Source: Mesonia aestuariivivens (GTDB taxonomy: Bacteria > Bacteroidota > Bacteroidia > Flavobacteriales > Flavobacteriaceae). Taken from it: a DNA stretch of 64,000 bases. The translations under genes and the position numbers were made by a program. The notes beneath the pieces are model-generated. The model saw only the letters and a list, made by a program, of their open reading frames with translations, was not told the origin of the DNA and searched no databases. The stretch lies in contig NZ_JAHWDF010000016.1 in assembly GCF_019311235.1 (NCBI RefSeq), positions 1 to 64,000 of the forward strand, in the 5' to 3' direction. Positions 47,201 to 55,488 of this stretch are shown here, in pieces (the first letter of the stretch is position 1; every line of letters begins with the position of its first letter).

Positions 47201-48792
47201 CTCCATACGTAGGTTTAATTTCACCTCCACCTCACCACGATATTTATTCTATTGAAGATTTAGCACAATTAATTTTCGACTTAAAAAATGCCAATCGTGA
47301 AGCTCGAATAAATGTTAAACTCGTTTCTAAAGTTGGCGTAGGCACCATTGCAGCAGGTGTAGCGAAAGCAAAGGCCGATGTTGTACTTATATCTGGCTTT
47401 GACGGCGGCACAGGTGCCTCACCACTAACCTCGCTGCGTCATGCTGGTTTACCTTGGGAGTTAGGCATTGCCGAAGCCCAGCAAACTTTGTTGCTTAATA
47501 ACTTAAGAAATAGAATTACCGTAGAATGTGACGGACAATTAAAAACGGGGCGTGATGTAGCCATTGCTACCTTATTAGGTGCTGAAGAATTTGGATTTTC
47601 TACCGCACCGCTTGTGGCTTCTGGCTGCATTATGATGCGTGCTTGTCACTTAAACACTTGTCCCGTAGGGATTGCTACTCAAGATCCAGAATTACGTAAA
47701 AACTTTAAAGGCACCCCAGAAAATGTAATTAACTTTATGTATTTCGTTGCCCAAGAGCTTCGCCAAATTATGGCAAATTTAGGCTACCGTACTTTAAATG
47801 AAATGGTGGGACAAAGTCAGAAATTAGATATGAACCGCGCCATTAAACATTATAAAGCTCAAGGGATAGATTTATCAAATATACTTTACAAACCAGCTAT
47901 TGCTAAAAATATGCCACTTTATCGTACAGAAAAGCAAGATCATCAGTTAGAAAAAGTATTAGATTTTAAAATTTTAAACAAAGCTCATCCCGCTATTTAT
48001 AGAAAAGAGAAAATGAGTTTAGACTTTCCTATACATAATATGAACCGAACTACGGGTGCAATCGTGAGTAATGAAATTTCTAAAATACACGGGGAAGCTG
48101 GCTTACCAGAAAATACGTTAAACATTAATTTCACAGGTTCTGCAGGACAAAGTTTTGGAGCCTTTGCCACTAAAGGCCTTAATTTACACGTAATAGGAAA
48201 CACAAATGATTATTTCGGAAAAGGTCTTTCAGGTGCCAAACTGAGTGTAAAAAAACCAGCTTCTGCAACTTTTAAATCTAATGAGAATATCATTATCGGG
48301 AATGTAGCCCTTTATGGAGCTACTGCTGGTGAAGCCTATATTAACGGAATTGGCGGCGAGCGTTTCTGTGTAAGAAATTCTGGAGCAAAAGCAGTTATTG
48401 AAGGTATTGGCGACCATGGTTGCGAATATATGACCGGAGGTATAGCGGTAATTCTTGGTAAAATAGGAAGAAACTTTGCGGCAGGAATGAGTGGCGGAAT
48501 TGCTTATATCTACAACCCTACAAATGAATTAGAGTATCATAACTTCAACATGGAAATGATTGAATTGGAAGAGCCTTCCCAAGAAAACAAAAATGAATTG
48601 AAGCAATTAATTAGTAATCATTACAAATTCACTCAAAGTAATGTTGCGAAAGAAATATTGGAGCATTGGCAAGATGCTGCTAATCATTTTATAAAAGTCA
48701 TGCCTACGGAATTTAAAAAAGCATTGCAAAAAATTGAACAAGAGAAAAAAGAAAACAACAAAGAATTAACAACGGCATCATGGGAGAGTTAA
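44263..48792 (+). CDS. gltB: Glutamate synthase large subunit
   Basis: This 1509-residue enzyme makes glutamate from glutamine and 2-oxoglutarate. The N-terminal propeptide is 17 residues and leaves Cys18 (DNCGAGF) as the amidotransferase nucleophile. Domains in order are GATase type 2 (about 18-430), central domain, FMN-binding synthase domain (about 820-1190, PGEGGQLPGAKV and the 3Fe-4S cysteines in CHLNTCPVG) and the GXGXG beta-helix (about 1250-1480). It overlaps gltD by 13 nt, so the two are coupled. Confidence 0.97.
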   Translation: MKPQKQGLYSPEFEHDNCGAGFICNLEGKQTNDIIHKAIDILIRLEHRGAVGADGRTGDGAGILIEIPHQFFKKVCDFELPEFKDYAVAMTFLPKSANQLLICKEIFEEEIKAQQLQLIGWREVPVDRSCLGSIAELSEPNVYQAFIAKPHENSSEEFNAKLFAARKIAEHRIDDSELSEKEHFYVSSFSTNTIIYKGLLMPNDINTYYPDLNDNDVVTKLALVHQRFSTNTFPTWDLAQPFRYMCHNGEINTLRGNLSRMKAREELFENDFFGKDVKKIIPITMEGKSDSASMDMALELLLHTGRSLPEAMMMMVPEAWEKNPLMTDDKKAFYEYNACIMEPWDGPASIPFTDGNYIGALLDRNGLRPSRYTVTKDGYVVMASETGVIDIKPGNVEHHGRLEPGKMFLVDMVKGRILEDEEVKYDIVSKRPYRDWLNSNLLQLSDIPYTGNQTPVEKVAIKKRQQLFGYTLEDMKTIITPMATQGKEAIGSMGADIPLAVLSDQPQLLFNYFKQLFAQVTNPPLDGIREEIVTDISLTIGEDKNLFDITPEHCKKLRIQNPVISNEDLDKIKYINQPDFKSKTISMLYQADKGLNGLEARLDEMIQEINEAVDEGCNVIILSDRDVHEGLAPIPSLLACSFVHHRVKDYDRRSSFGIVIESAEPREPHHFALLFGYGASAINPYMVNEIIFNMAKENEIEEEPEVAVQNFNKAIGKGIVKIMNKIGISTLLSYRGSQIFEILGLNQKFVNKYFCNTPTRIEGIGLYEIEKEIQKRYHKAFHPKPTDVGLDLAIGGDYRWRRNGERHMFNPATVAKLQQAVKQNNPISYNEYANLINEQNERLMTLRGLFKFRDLDPIPIEEVEPWTEIVKRFKTGAMSFGSISKEAHENLAIAMNRLQGKSNSGEGGEDADRFHKDLNGNWRNSAIKQVASGRFGVSINYLSSAQEIQIKMAQGAKPGEGGQLPGAKVNPDIAKTRNSTPYVGLISPPPHHDIYSIEDLAQLIFDLKNANREARINVKLVSKVGVGTIAAGVAKAKADVVLISGFDGGTGASPLTSLRHAGLPWELGIAEAQQTLLLNNLRNRITVECDGQLKTGRDVAIATLLGAEEFGFSTAPLVASGCIMMRACHLNTCPVGIATQDPELRKNFKGTPENVINFMYFVAQELRQIMANLGYRTLNEMVGQSQKLDMNRAIKHYKAQGIDLSNILYKPAIAKNMPLYRTEKQDHQLEKVLDFKILNKAHPAIYRKEKMSLDFPIHNMNRTTGAIVSNEISKIHGEAGLPENTLNINFTGSAGQSFGAFATKGLNLHVIGNTNDYFGKGLSGAKLSVKKPASATFKSNENIIIGNVALYGATAGEAYINGIGGERFCVRNSGAKAVIEGIGDHGCEYMTGGIAVILGKIGRNFAAGMSGGIAYIYNPTNELEYHNFNMEMIELEEPSQENKNELKQLISNHYKFTQSNVAKEILEHWQDAANHFIKVMPTEFKKALQKIEQEKKENNKELTTASWES

Positions 48793-50240
48793 GAGGATTT
48801 ATTGAACACGAAAGAAAGACAGAAGAGAACTTGGACCCAAAAGAAAGGATCCAGAATTATAAAGAGTTTGCAAAACCCCTAAGCGAAAAAGAACTCAACA
48901 CTCAAGGTGCTCGTTGTATGGACTGCGGTATTCCGTTTTGCCATAGTGGTTGCCCACTAGGTAATTTAATACCTGATTTTAACGATGCCGTGTATCAAAA
49001 TGAATGGAAAAAAGCAGTACAAATTTTACATTCTACCAACAATTTCCCTGAATTTACTGGTAGGTTATGTCCCGCCCCTTGTGAGTCGGCTTGTGTATTA
49101 GGTATTATAGAACCTCCTGTTACGATAGAGCTTATTGAGAAATCTATAGCTGAAAAAGGTTTTGATAAAGGTTGGATTCAACCCCAACCTCCAAGTGTTG
49201 AAACAGGGAAAAATGTAGCTATTGTAGGTTCAGGGCCTGCAGGCTTAGCTGCGGCGCAACAATTAAGAAGAGCCGGACATACGGTAACAGTATTTGAGCG
49301 AGATGAAAAGGTAGGAGGATTATTACGCTACGGAATCCCTGATTTTAAAATGGAAAAACACGTAATTGATCGCCGTATCCAACAAATGGAAACGGAAGGC
49401 ATTACCTTTAAGACAGGTATTCACGTAGGTGAAAATTATAAAGCAGCACAACTAGAAGAATATGATGCCGTGGTATTATGTGGTGGTGCTACACAACGCC
49501 GCCCTTTACCGATTGATGGAGCCAATGCACCAGGTGTAGTACAAGCCATGGAGTTTTTGGCACATAATAATCGTGTGGTCGATGGTTTAGCTAAAACTAC
49601 AGAAAAACTTTCAGCTAAAAATAAGCACGTAATTGTAATTGGAGGTGGTGATACTGGTTCTGATTGCATAGGAACGTCAAATAGACATGGTGCAAAATCA
49701 GTCACAAATTTTGAGATTATGCCCATGCCTACGGAAAGTAGATCTAAAGAACACCCTTGGCCGTATTGGCCTTTTACACTAAAAACCAGTTCTTCTCATG
49801 AAGAGGGAGTAGAGCGAAATTGGAGTATTCTTACAAAAGAATTCATCAAAGATGAACAAGGTAATTTAAAAGCTTTAAAAACGGTTGAAGTTGAATGGAT
49901 TACCAATGAAAGCAACCGACCTCAACTTAAAGAAATCGAAGGTTCTGAAAAAGAATGGCCGTGCGATTTAGTTCTTCTAGCTCTTGGATTTACTGGACCT
50001 GAGAAAAGTTTAGTGGACCAATTAGGACTAAAAACCGATGAACGCACCAATATCAAAACTGAAAAAAATTACCAAACCAATAAAAAGAAGTTTTTTACTG
50101 CAGGAGATATGCGCCGTGGACAATCATTAATTGTTTGGGCTATCTCTGAGGGGCGTGAAGCAGCTTATGAGGTCGATAAATTTTTAATGGGAAAATCTGA
50201 ACTACCACGTAAAGGCGAAGGAGATTTGCCTAGTGTATAA
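48780..50240 (+). CDS. gltD: Glutamate synthase small subunit
   Basis: This 486-residue subunit carries N-terminal Fe-S cysteines (CMDCGIPFCHSGCPLGN and CPAPCESACVLG), an FAD site (IVGSGPAGLAAAQQL, about 145) and an NAD(P)H site (VIGGGDTGSDCIGT, about 285). It feeds electrons from NADPH to GltB. The start lies 13 nt inside gltB. Confidence 0.97.
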   Translation: MGELRGFIEHERKTEENLDPKERIQNYKEFAKPLSEKELNTQGARCMDCGIPFCHSGCPLGNLIPDFNDAVYQNEWKKAVQILHSTNNFPEFTGRLCPAPCESACVLGIIEPPVTIELIEKSIAEKGFDKGWIQPQPPSVETGKNVAIVGSGPAGLAAAQQLRRAGHTVTVFERDEKVGGLLRYGIPDFKMEKHVIDRRIQQMETEGITFKTGIHVGENYKAAQLEEYDAVVLCGGATQRRPLPIDGANAPGVVQAMEFLAHNNRVVDGLAKTTEKLSAKNKHVIVIGGGDTGSDCIGTSNRHGAKSVTNFEIMPMPTESRSKEHPWPYWPFTLKTSSSHEEGVERNWSILTKEFIKDEQGNLKALKTVEVEWITNESNRPQLKEIEGSEKEWPCDLVLLALGFTGPEKSLVDQLGLKTDERTNIKTEKNYQTNKKKFFTAGDMRRGQSLIVWAISEGREAAYEVDKFLMGKSELPRKGEGDLPSV

Positions 50241-50288
50241 ATTTCATTTTTTTTAAATAATTTATAATTGTAAAGAAATATTGGGTTC

Positions 50289-50342
50289 AGTCAAAACAAA
50301 ACAGCTTCTCCTTTATAAAGGAGAAGCTGTTTTGTTTTGACT
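50289..50342. terminator. 54-bp perfect palindrome between gltD and the mannan locus
   Basis: Bases 50289-50315 are exactly complementary to 50316-50342, with no loop. The outer part is A/T-rich (TCAAAACAAAAC and its complement) and the inner part is AGCTTCTCCTTTA. It sits between the convergent gltD and GH27 genes and is best explained as a bidirectional terminator, though much longer and more perfect than the others in the window. Confidence 0.75.
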
Positions 50343-50364
50343 ATTGTTATTCTAGTTTTCGATT

Positions 50365-51567
50365 CTATTTTAAAAGTCTATAGGTAACCACATTATGAGC
50401 GGGAATCGTTAACTTAATTCTATTTTTTGTATTACCTACACTTTTATGTTTCCAAACATCTCTCAATTTATAGGTTGTTTCATTAAAGTTAGCAGCTAAA
50501 TTATTTAACTCATCCATTACCTTTTCATTTTTCCAGTCGAAAGTAATTTTTTGTTCTTCGTTTCCTCTATTTAAAAATGTTACTGCCCATTCTTTATTCT
50601 GTAAAGGTTTAAACCAGACTTCTACCTCTCCAATTGTTTTATATTTAAACCCTTGAATACCTAATGGATCTTGATTAATTGCAATCATCTCTTTATTGGT
50701 TAGAATATCGATTGTCTCTTGTGACATATTCGCTAGGTCATTTCCTGCAATTAGAGGTGCTGCAATCATACACCACATTGTAAAATGAGCACGATCTTCA
50801 TTAACACTCATTCCGTTTCCTACTTCCATCATATCAGGATCGTTCCAATGACCAGGACCAGCGTATTCTCTAAGTCCGTCTTGCATATCTAAAATTTGTA
50901 ATACGCCAAATGAAGACCAAGTTCCATGATTTTCTTCACAGTCAAAACAGTTATAAATATCTCCAGTAGTTCGCCATAAATGCCCTACATCCTCTCCCCA
51001 TTCCCAAGGTTGATTATCTCCCCACTCACAAATGCTTAACACAATTGGTCTGCCTGCTTCGCGAAGCGCATTTCTCATCGTCATGTAAGCGCCTTCTGCT
51101 TTTAAACCTTCTGTTTCACACCAATCATACTTTAAGTAATCTACTCCCCACTTAGCATAAGTCTGCGCATCTTGAAATTCTCTACCTCGACTACCAGGAC
51201 GCCCTCCACAGGTTTGCCAACCAGCGTCACTATAAATACCAAACTTTAAGCCTTTGCTATGTACGTAATCTATCAAAGCTTTCATTCCCGAAGGAAATCT
51301 TTCTTTATCTGCGGTAATAAAACCTAAACTATCTCTTTCACCATGCCAGCAATCATCAATAACTACATAGTTATAACCAGCATCTTTCATTCCGCTAGAA
51401 ACCATATAATCTGCAGCATCTTTAATGACTTGTTCATTAACATTACAAGCAAATTTGTTCCAACTGTTCCAACCCATAGGGGGAGTTTGTGCTAAATTTT
51501 CAAATTTCTGACCAAAATTTTTAGTGAATATGAGTAAGAAAATTAGACCGATTAATTTTGTTTTCAT
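50365..51567 (-). CDS. GH27 alpha-galactosidase
   Basis: This 400-residue secreted enzyme has a signal peptide (about 1-19) and a GH27 TIM barrel: PPMGWNSWNKF, VIDDCWHG, YDWC with nucleophile Asp148, and acid/base Asp203 in RTTGDI. A C-terminal beta-sandwich follows. GH27 removes alpha-1,6-galactose, here presumably from galactomannan or galactoglucomannan. It is the last gene of the minus-strand enzyme run, 7 nt after the GH43 gene, and is followed by the palindromic terminator. Confidence 0.95.
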   Translation of the reverse strand: MKTKLIGLIFLLIFTKNFGQKFENLAQTPPMGWNSWNKFACNVNEQVIKDAADYMVSSGMKDAGYNYVVIDDCWHGERDSLGFITADKERFPSGMKALIDYVHSKGLKFGIYSDAGWQTCGGRPGSRGREFQDAQTYAKWGVDYLKYDWCETEGLKAEGAYMTMRNALREAGRPIVLSICEWGDNQPWEWGEDVGHLWRTTGDIYNCFDCEENHGTWSSFGVLQILDMQDGLREYAGPGHWNDPDMMEVGNGMSVNEDRAHFTMWCMIAAPLIAGNDLANMSQETIDILTNKEMIAINQDPLGIQGFKYKTIGEVEVWFKPLQNKEWAVTFLNRGNEEQKITFDWKNEKVMDELNNLAANFNETTYKLRDVWKHKSVGNTKNRIKLTIPAHNVVTYRLLK

Positions 51568-51574
51568 AATAGTT

Positions 51575-53170
51575 TTACTTTTTAAGCTTTTTATAAGTAA
51601 ATGAATTGTAACAAGCTGGCTTGGAGTTTTGCTTACCGTTTCCGGTAGCGTAAATCCCTATTCCAGGACCGTTGAACTGATTACCATTACCATCTGCAAT
51701 GACCTCTAAGGATTGTATTTCTCCTAAAAGTTTTAATTCTTCTTTAGAACTTCCGTATTTAAATTGAATTTCTAAACCGTTCCCTTCAACTTCAAGAAAA
51801 ACATTTTTCTGAGCATAAGGTGCTTCAGCAACAATTTCTTTTTCCCCTTTAAATTTTTTAATAATTACAATTTTATCTTTCTGTTTGGCGAAGTAATAAT
51901 AGGTGTTATTTGTTCTGTAAATCACTAAGCCAGCTTGCTCTTTTGGTGATTTAGATTTAAAATTTAATTCTGTAGAAGCTAAAAAATTAAAATCTTTAAT
52001 GCGTTTAAGTAGCATTGAAGTATTTACTAAACTATCGATAGTTTCTGGTAAACCTTTAATACAGAGTTTTTCGTTTTTAAGGGTGTAAAACTCTTTTTGT
52101 GGTGTTCTTATAAAACTCCAATCAGCTTTTAATTCATCTTTATCAAAATTATCGGTAGTCGAATTTTCTTTGACCGGTGACCAAGGCAAGTCTGGTCGCT
52201 TTTGGTTGAGAACCACTTTTCCTACTTCGGGATTGAAAATAGGTGTTTGATCTTGAAATTCTACTTTTGCTAAGAAAGTTTCTCTACCTAAGGTGAATTT
52301 GCCGTCTATCATTCTCTTACCCAAAACTACCGACCACCATTCTCCGTTTTGTGTTTCCACCAAATCTGCATGACCAATTGCTTGAACAGGATAATTGATA
52401 CCTAAATGACGATGTGTCATCACAGGATTTACATAATCGGTAACATAAGGACCCCATAAAGAATCGCTATGATGAACTGTTACCGCGTGGTTTTTTTCAG
52501 TTCCTTCTTCAGAAATAAGCAAAACGTATTTACCATTCACTTTATAAATGTGCGGACTTTCAGGAAATGAGGCGTTATTAGCATGACCGTAAGTTAATAC
52601 TTTTCTTTCGCCAAATAATTTACCTTTTTTAAGGTCTATTTCTTGCATCCAAACTTCGCCTTGATTAAGCCATTCTGATGTTTCTGGACGCGTTGTGCCG
52701 ATATAATAAGATTTACCATCGGTATCCCAAAAAAGTGAAGGGTCTACTCCTGACGCATCTTTTAAAAATACAGGATCACTCCACGGCCCCGATGGATCTT
52801 TAGCGGTAATGTAAAAATTACCTTCACATTCTACACAGGTAGAGGTGATATAAAACATCCCGTTATGATAACGAATGGTAGGTGCGAAAATTCCGAATTT
52901 ATCAATCACACCATCAAAGTTTAATTGTTCTTTTCTTTGAATACCGTGACCTATTAATTTCCAATTCACCAAATCTTTACTATGATAAATAGGAATACCA
53001 GGATACCAAACAAAAGTAGAATTTACTAAATAATAGTCGTCTCCCACTCTACAAATTGAAGGATCTGGATGAAAACCCGTTAAAATAGGGTTCTTAAATT
53101 CTTGAGGTTCGGTTTGAGAAAACGCTGTCGTAATTAAAAAAAATATGAATATTTTTAAAAAAACTTTCAT
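51575..53170 (-). CDS. GH43 family glycoside hydrolase with C-terminal beta-sandwich
   Basis: This 531-residue secreted enzyme (signal peptide about 1-18) has a five-bladed propeller with all three GH43 catalytic acids: Asp36 in HPDPSI, Asp143 in GVDPSLF and Glu204 in FPESPH. The C-terminal 190 residues form a concanavalin-like sandwich (GH43_C2 type) common in beta-xylosidase/arabinofuranosidase subfamilies. Such activity is unexpected in a mannan locus and may remove arabinose or xylose branches, or act on another mannan decoration. It overlaps the GH26 gene by 4 nt. Confidence 0.92.
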   Translation of the reverse strand: MKVFLKIFIFFLITTAFSQTEPQEFKNPILTGFHPDPSICRVGDDYYLVNSTFVWYPGIPIYHSKDLVNWKLIGHGIQRKEQLNFDGVIDKFGIFAPTIRYHNGMFYITSTCVECEGNFYITAKDPSGPWSDPVFLKDASGVDPSLFWDTDGKSYYIGTTRPETSEWLNQGEVWMQEIDLKKGKLFGERKVLTYGHANNASFPESPHIYKVNGKYVLLISEEGTEKNHAVTVHHSDSLWGPYVTDYVNPVMTHRHLGINYPVQAIGHADLVETQNGEWWSVVLGKRMIDGKFTLGRETFLAKVEFQDQTPIFNPEVGKVVLNQKRPDLPWSPVKENSTTDNFDKDELKADWSFIRTPQKEFYTLKNEKLCIKGLPETIDSLVNTSMLLKRIKDFNFLASTELNFKSKSPKEQAGLVIYRTNNTYYYFAKQKDKIVIIKKFKGEKEIVAEAPYAQKNVFLEVEGNGLEIQFKYGSSKEELKLLGEIQSLEVIADGNGNQFNGPGIGIYATGNGKQNSKPACYNSFTYKKLKK

Positions 53171-54327
53171 TTTTTAAATTGATAAAGGTTAGGTAAATCA
53201 TCTTGAAAAAGAATATTCTTTTCTTGGTAAAAATTATTAAAATCTTTAGCGGCAGGATGCTTTGGATTGGGCACATATTCTCCTCTCCACAAAGCCACAT
53301 AAGAAAGATTCACATTTGGCGCATTAATTACTTTTAAAAGTTTGGTAGTGAACCATAAACTATCTGGCACATTTGCTACACCACCTTCTGTAAGTGCTGC
53401 TATTTTATTTTTCTTTTTTGCGTATGCTGAAATAATTTGAATTTTTTTAATAATAGAATCTATCCCTTCTCCTTCTGGAGTAAAATCCCAATAATTATCC
53501 ATCCCTACCACATCTATAAATTCATCACCAGGGTACCGTTTTAAATATTCTTCTTCTGAATGAAAATTTCTATCGGGAGAAAATGCATACAGAAAGTTAT
53601 TCACCTTCAAAGTATCTCTTAAATAAGTAACGGTAAATTGAAAAAGTTCTTTAAAATCTTTTTGAGAAACAAAGTTTTGCCCCCACCAAAACCAGTTTCC
53701 ATCAAACTCGTGCCAAGGACGGAATATGATAGGGATTAAATTACCCTCTTCGTCTTTTACATTTTTCGCAAACGATGCTATTTGTTGTAAACTGTGTTTA
53801 AATTTATGATGTAAAGCCCCTTTAGGCAGTAATTCTTTTGCTACTTTGGTGGTATCATAAAAATTCTTACCAGTTTTAGGATTGTAGTAATGCCAACAAA
53901 AAGACACTACTCCACCTTCTTTGTAGGTTCTTTGGGTTAGTTTATTTAAGATACGCCTGCCTCTTGCGGTATCTTTATTTGGGTTGGTAATAAGGTAGAA
54001 GTCTAAACTATTTAATGCAGGATGAGAACCAGTTATGGCTTTCACATTAGAAAGTTCATCCATATTATCCCAACCGCGATTATTGGCTGTATAATCTTGC
54101 TGGCCAAATAGCGTTTTACCAGAATCTGCTAATGTTTTTAAGTGATGAAAAAGCGCTACGGTTTGACGATTAGCTTTTTTATCAGACAATTCTTGCTGAA
54201 GTTTTTTAAATTCAGCTTGACTCATCGCTTTTTTAGATTTTTCACAACTAAGAAATAATAGTATAGTAGTGAAAACTAAACCTATAATTGTTAGAGAAAA
54301 TAATTTTTTGGGGTGAAATATTCTCAT
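53167..54327 (-). CDS. GH26 beta-mannanase lipoprotein
   Basis: This 386-residue protein has a lipoprotein signal (lipobox FLSC, then EKSKK), so it is membrane anchored and possibly on the cell surface. The GH26 barrel shows acid/base Glu207 in RPWHEFDGNWFWWG and nucleophile Glu314 in ALTEGG. GH26 enzymes cut beta-1,4-mannan endo or release mannobiose. It differs clearly from the second GH26 at 62.5-63.7 kb, so the two probably act at different sites or modes. It overlaps the GH43 gene by 4 nt (ATGA). Confidence 0.94.
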   Translation of the reverse strand: MRIFHPKKLFSLTIIGLVFTTILLFLSCEKSKKAMSQAEFKKLQQELSDKKANRQTVALFHHLKTLADSGKTLFGQQDYTANNRGWDNMDELSNVKAITGSHPALNSLDFYLITNPNKDTARGRRILNKLTQRTYKEGGVVSFCWHYYNPKTGKNFYDTTKVAKELLPKGALHHKFKHSLQQIASFAKNVKDEEGNLIPIIFRPWHEFDGNWFWWGQNFVSQKDFKELFQFTVTYLRDTLKVNNFLYAFSPDRNFHSEEEYLKRYPGDEFIDVVGMDNYWDFTPEGEGIDSIIKKIQIISAYAKKKNKIAALTEGGVANVPDSLWFTTKLLKVINAPNVNLSYVALWRGEYVPNPKHPAAKDFNNFYQEKNILFQDDLPNLYQFKK

Positions 54328-54342
54328 CGAAAAATAATTTAA

Positions 54343-54376
54343 AAAATATACCCCAGTAGTTACTAGGGCATATTTT
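54343..54376 (-). terminator. Hairpin between the glycan-binding protein and GH26 genes
   Basis: On the minus strand two 16-nt arms (54361-54376 and 54343-54358) pair with two G.U pairs and a 2-nt loop, and T-rich sequence follows. It may partly terminate or stabilise the upstream susCD mRNA, giving less transcription of the enzyme genes. Confidence 0.6.
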
Positions 54377-54424
54377 CATAATAAATAAAATGCTAATTCT
54401 AAAAAATAAAAACTAAGTTTAAAG

Positions 54425-55474
54425 TTATATCAAACCTAAATCGTCTATATAAATTATAGCTGGCGCTTGACCACTAAACTCTTGAATTACAATTTCGTTA
54501 AGCGTACCTGATGTTGCTCCTAAATCACTGAAAGGAATGGTGAAATTATTCCATTCTCCTTGGTTGATCGTAATGATTTTACCATTATCATAATCACCAT
54601 TAATCACCATTTTCACATCACTGATACCATCACCGCCATAAATAGAAACCTTAATCGCAGCATAGTCTGAAATTTCTAGTGGAGCACCTCCATTTCCTAA
54701 CTGAAAGCCACTAAAAGTACCTTCATAGATTCTCTTAATAGCATATTGTCCTCTTTTTACTTGCTCGGTACTTTCAAAATCCTGAGTACCTCCCCATCCA
54801 CCAGACCACCAACTAGCGTTTAGTACATCATCATAGATAACAAATTTAAAACCAAATGCCTGTTCAGATTGAGTTACACCACCAGGAGTTTCTACAAAAA
54901 TAAAACTCTGTACAATCCCTTCTGGCACTTCTACTTGAATTTCATTTTCTGTTGCTGAAACAATCACCGCTTCAGTTTCTCCAAATTTTACAGATTCTAG
55001 TCCTTCAAAAACACTACCCGTAATGGTTACAATTTCTCCTGCTCCAGCAGCTAAAGGTGTAAATGAGTCTATAATTGGTGCGGGTTGAGCAATTACAAAA
55101 TCTAAGCTAGCTTCACCTTCTGAAGTAACCACACGTAACTTATCACTTGCTCCAAAATAAGGAGTCTCCTTAGGTACAGAAACTAAGATTGTATTATTTG
55201 TCACTAAAGTTGGATTGAAATACGCTTCTGTATCATTAAAAAATATCATTTGAGTAGTAGCTAGATTATCCCCATAAACTCTATACATATTTTGGCGCAT
55301 TCCTACGCTTGTGGTAGAATCTTTAATTGCTAAACTTACGCGTTCTAAACTTGGCGGGCCATCTACAGTGGCAGGACCGGTATCGTCACCTTCACAAGAA
55401 GTAAAGCTTACTAGCAACAATGCTAATAAACCAAAACTCCATAATGTTCTTTTTTTGAAATTTATATTTTTCAT
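54425..55474 (-). CDS. Surface glycan-binding lipoprotein with IPT/TIG domains
   Basis: This 349-residue lipoprotein (signal ending TSC, then EGDDTGP) holds two IPT/TIG immunoglobulin-like repeats (about 40-130 and 130-215). The second has the pattern PIIDSFTPLAAGAGEIVTIT. A C-terminal carbohydrate-binding-like beta-sandwich (about 220-349) is rich in aromatic residues (SWWSGGWGG). The SusE-like position after SusD and the domain order fit a surface glycan-binding protein. The ligand is presumably a mannan. Confidence 0.85.
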   Translation of the reverse strand: MKNINFKKRTLWSFGLLALLLVSFTSCEGDDTGPATVDGPPSLERVSLAIKDSTTSVGMRQNMYRVYGDNLATTQMIFFNDTEAYFNPTLVTNNTILVSVPKETPYFGASDKLRVVTSEGEASLDFVIAQPAPIIDSFTPLAAGAGEIVTITGSVFEGLESVKFGETEAVIVSATENEIQVEVPEGIVQSFIFVETPGGVTQSEQAFGFKFVIYDDVLNASWWSGGWGGTQDFESTEQVKRGQYAIKRIYEGTFSGFQLGNGGAPLEISDYAAIKVSIYGGDGISDVKMVINGDYDNGKIITINQGEWNNFTIPFSDLGATSGTLNEIVIQEFSGQAPAIIYIDDLGLI

Positions 55475-55488
55475 TGTTTAACTAATTT

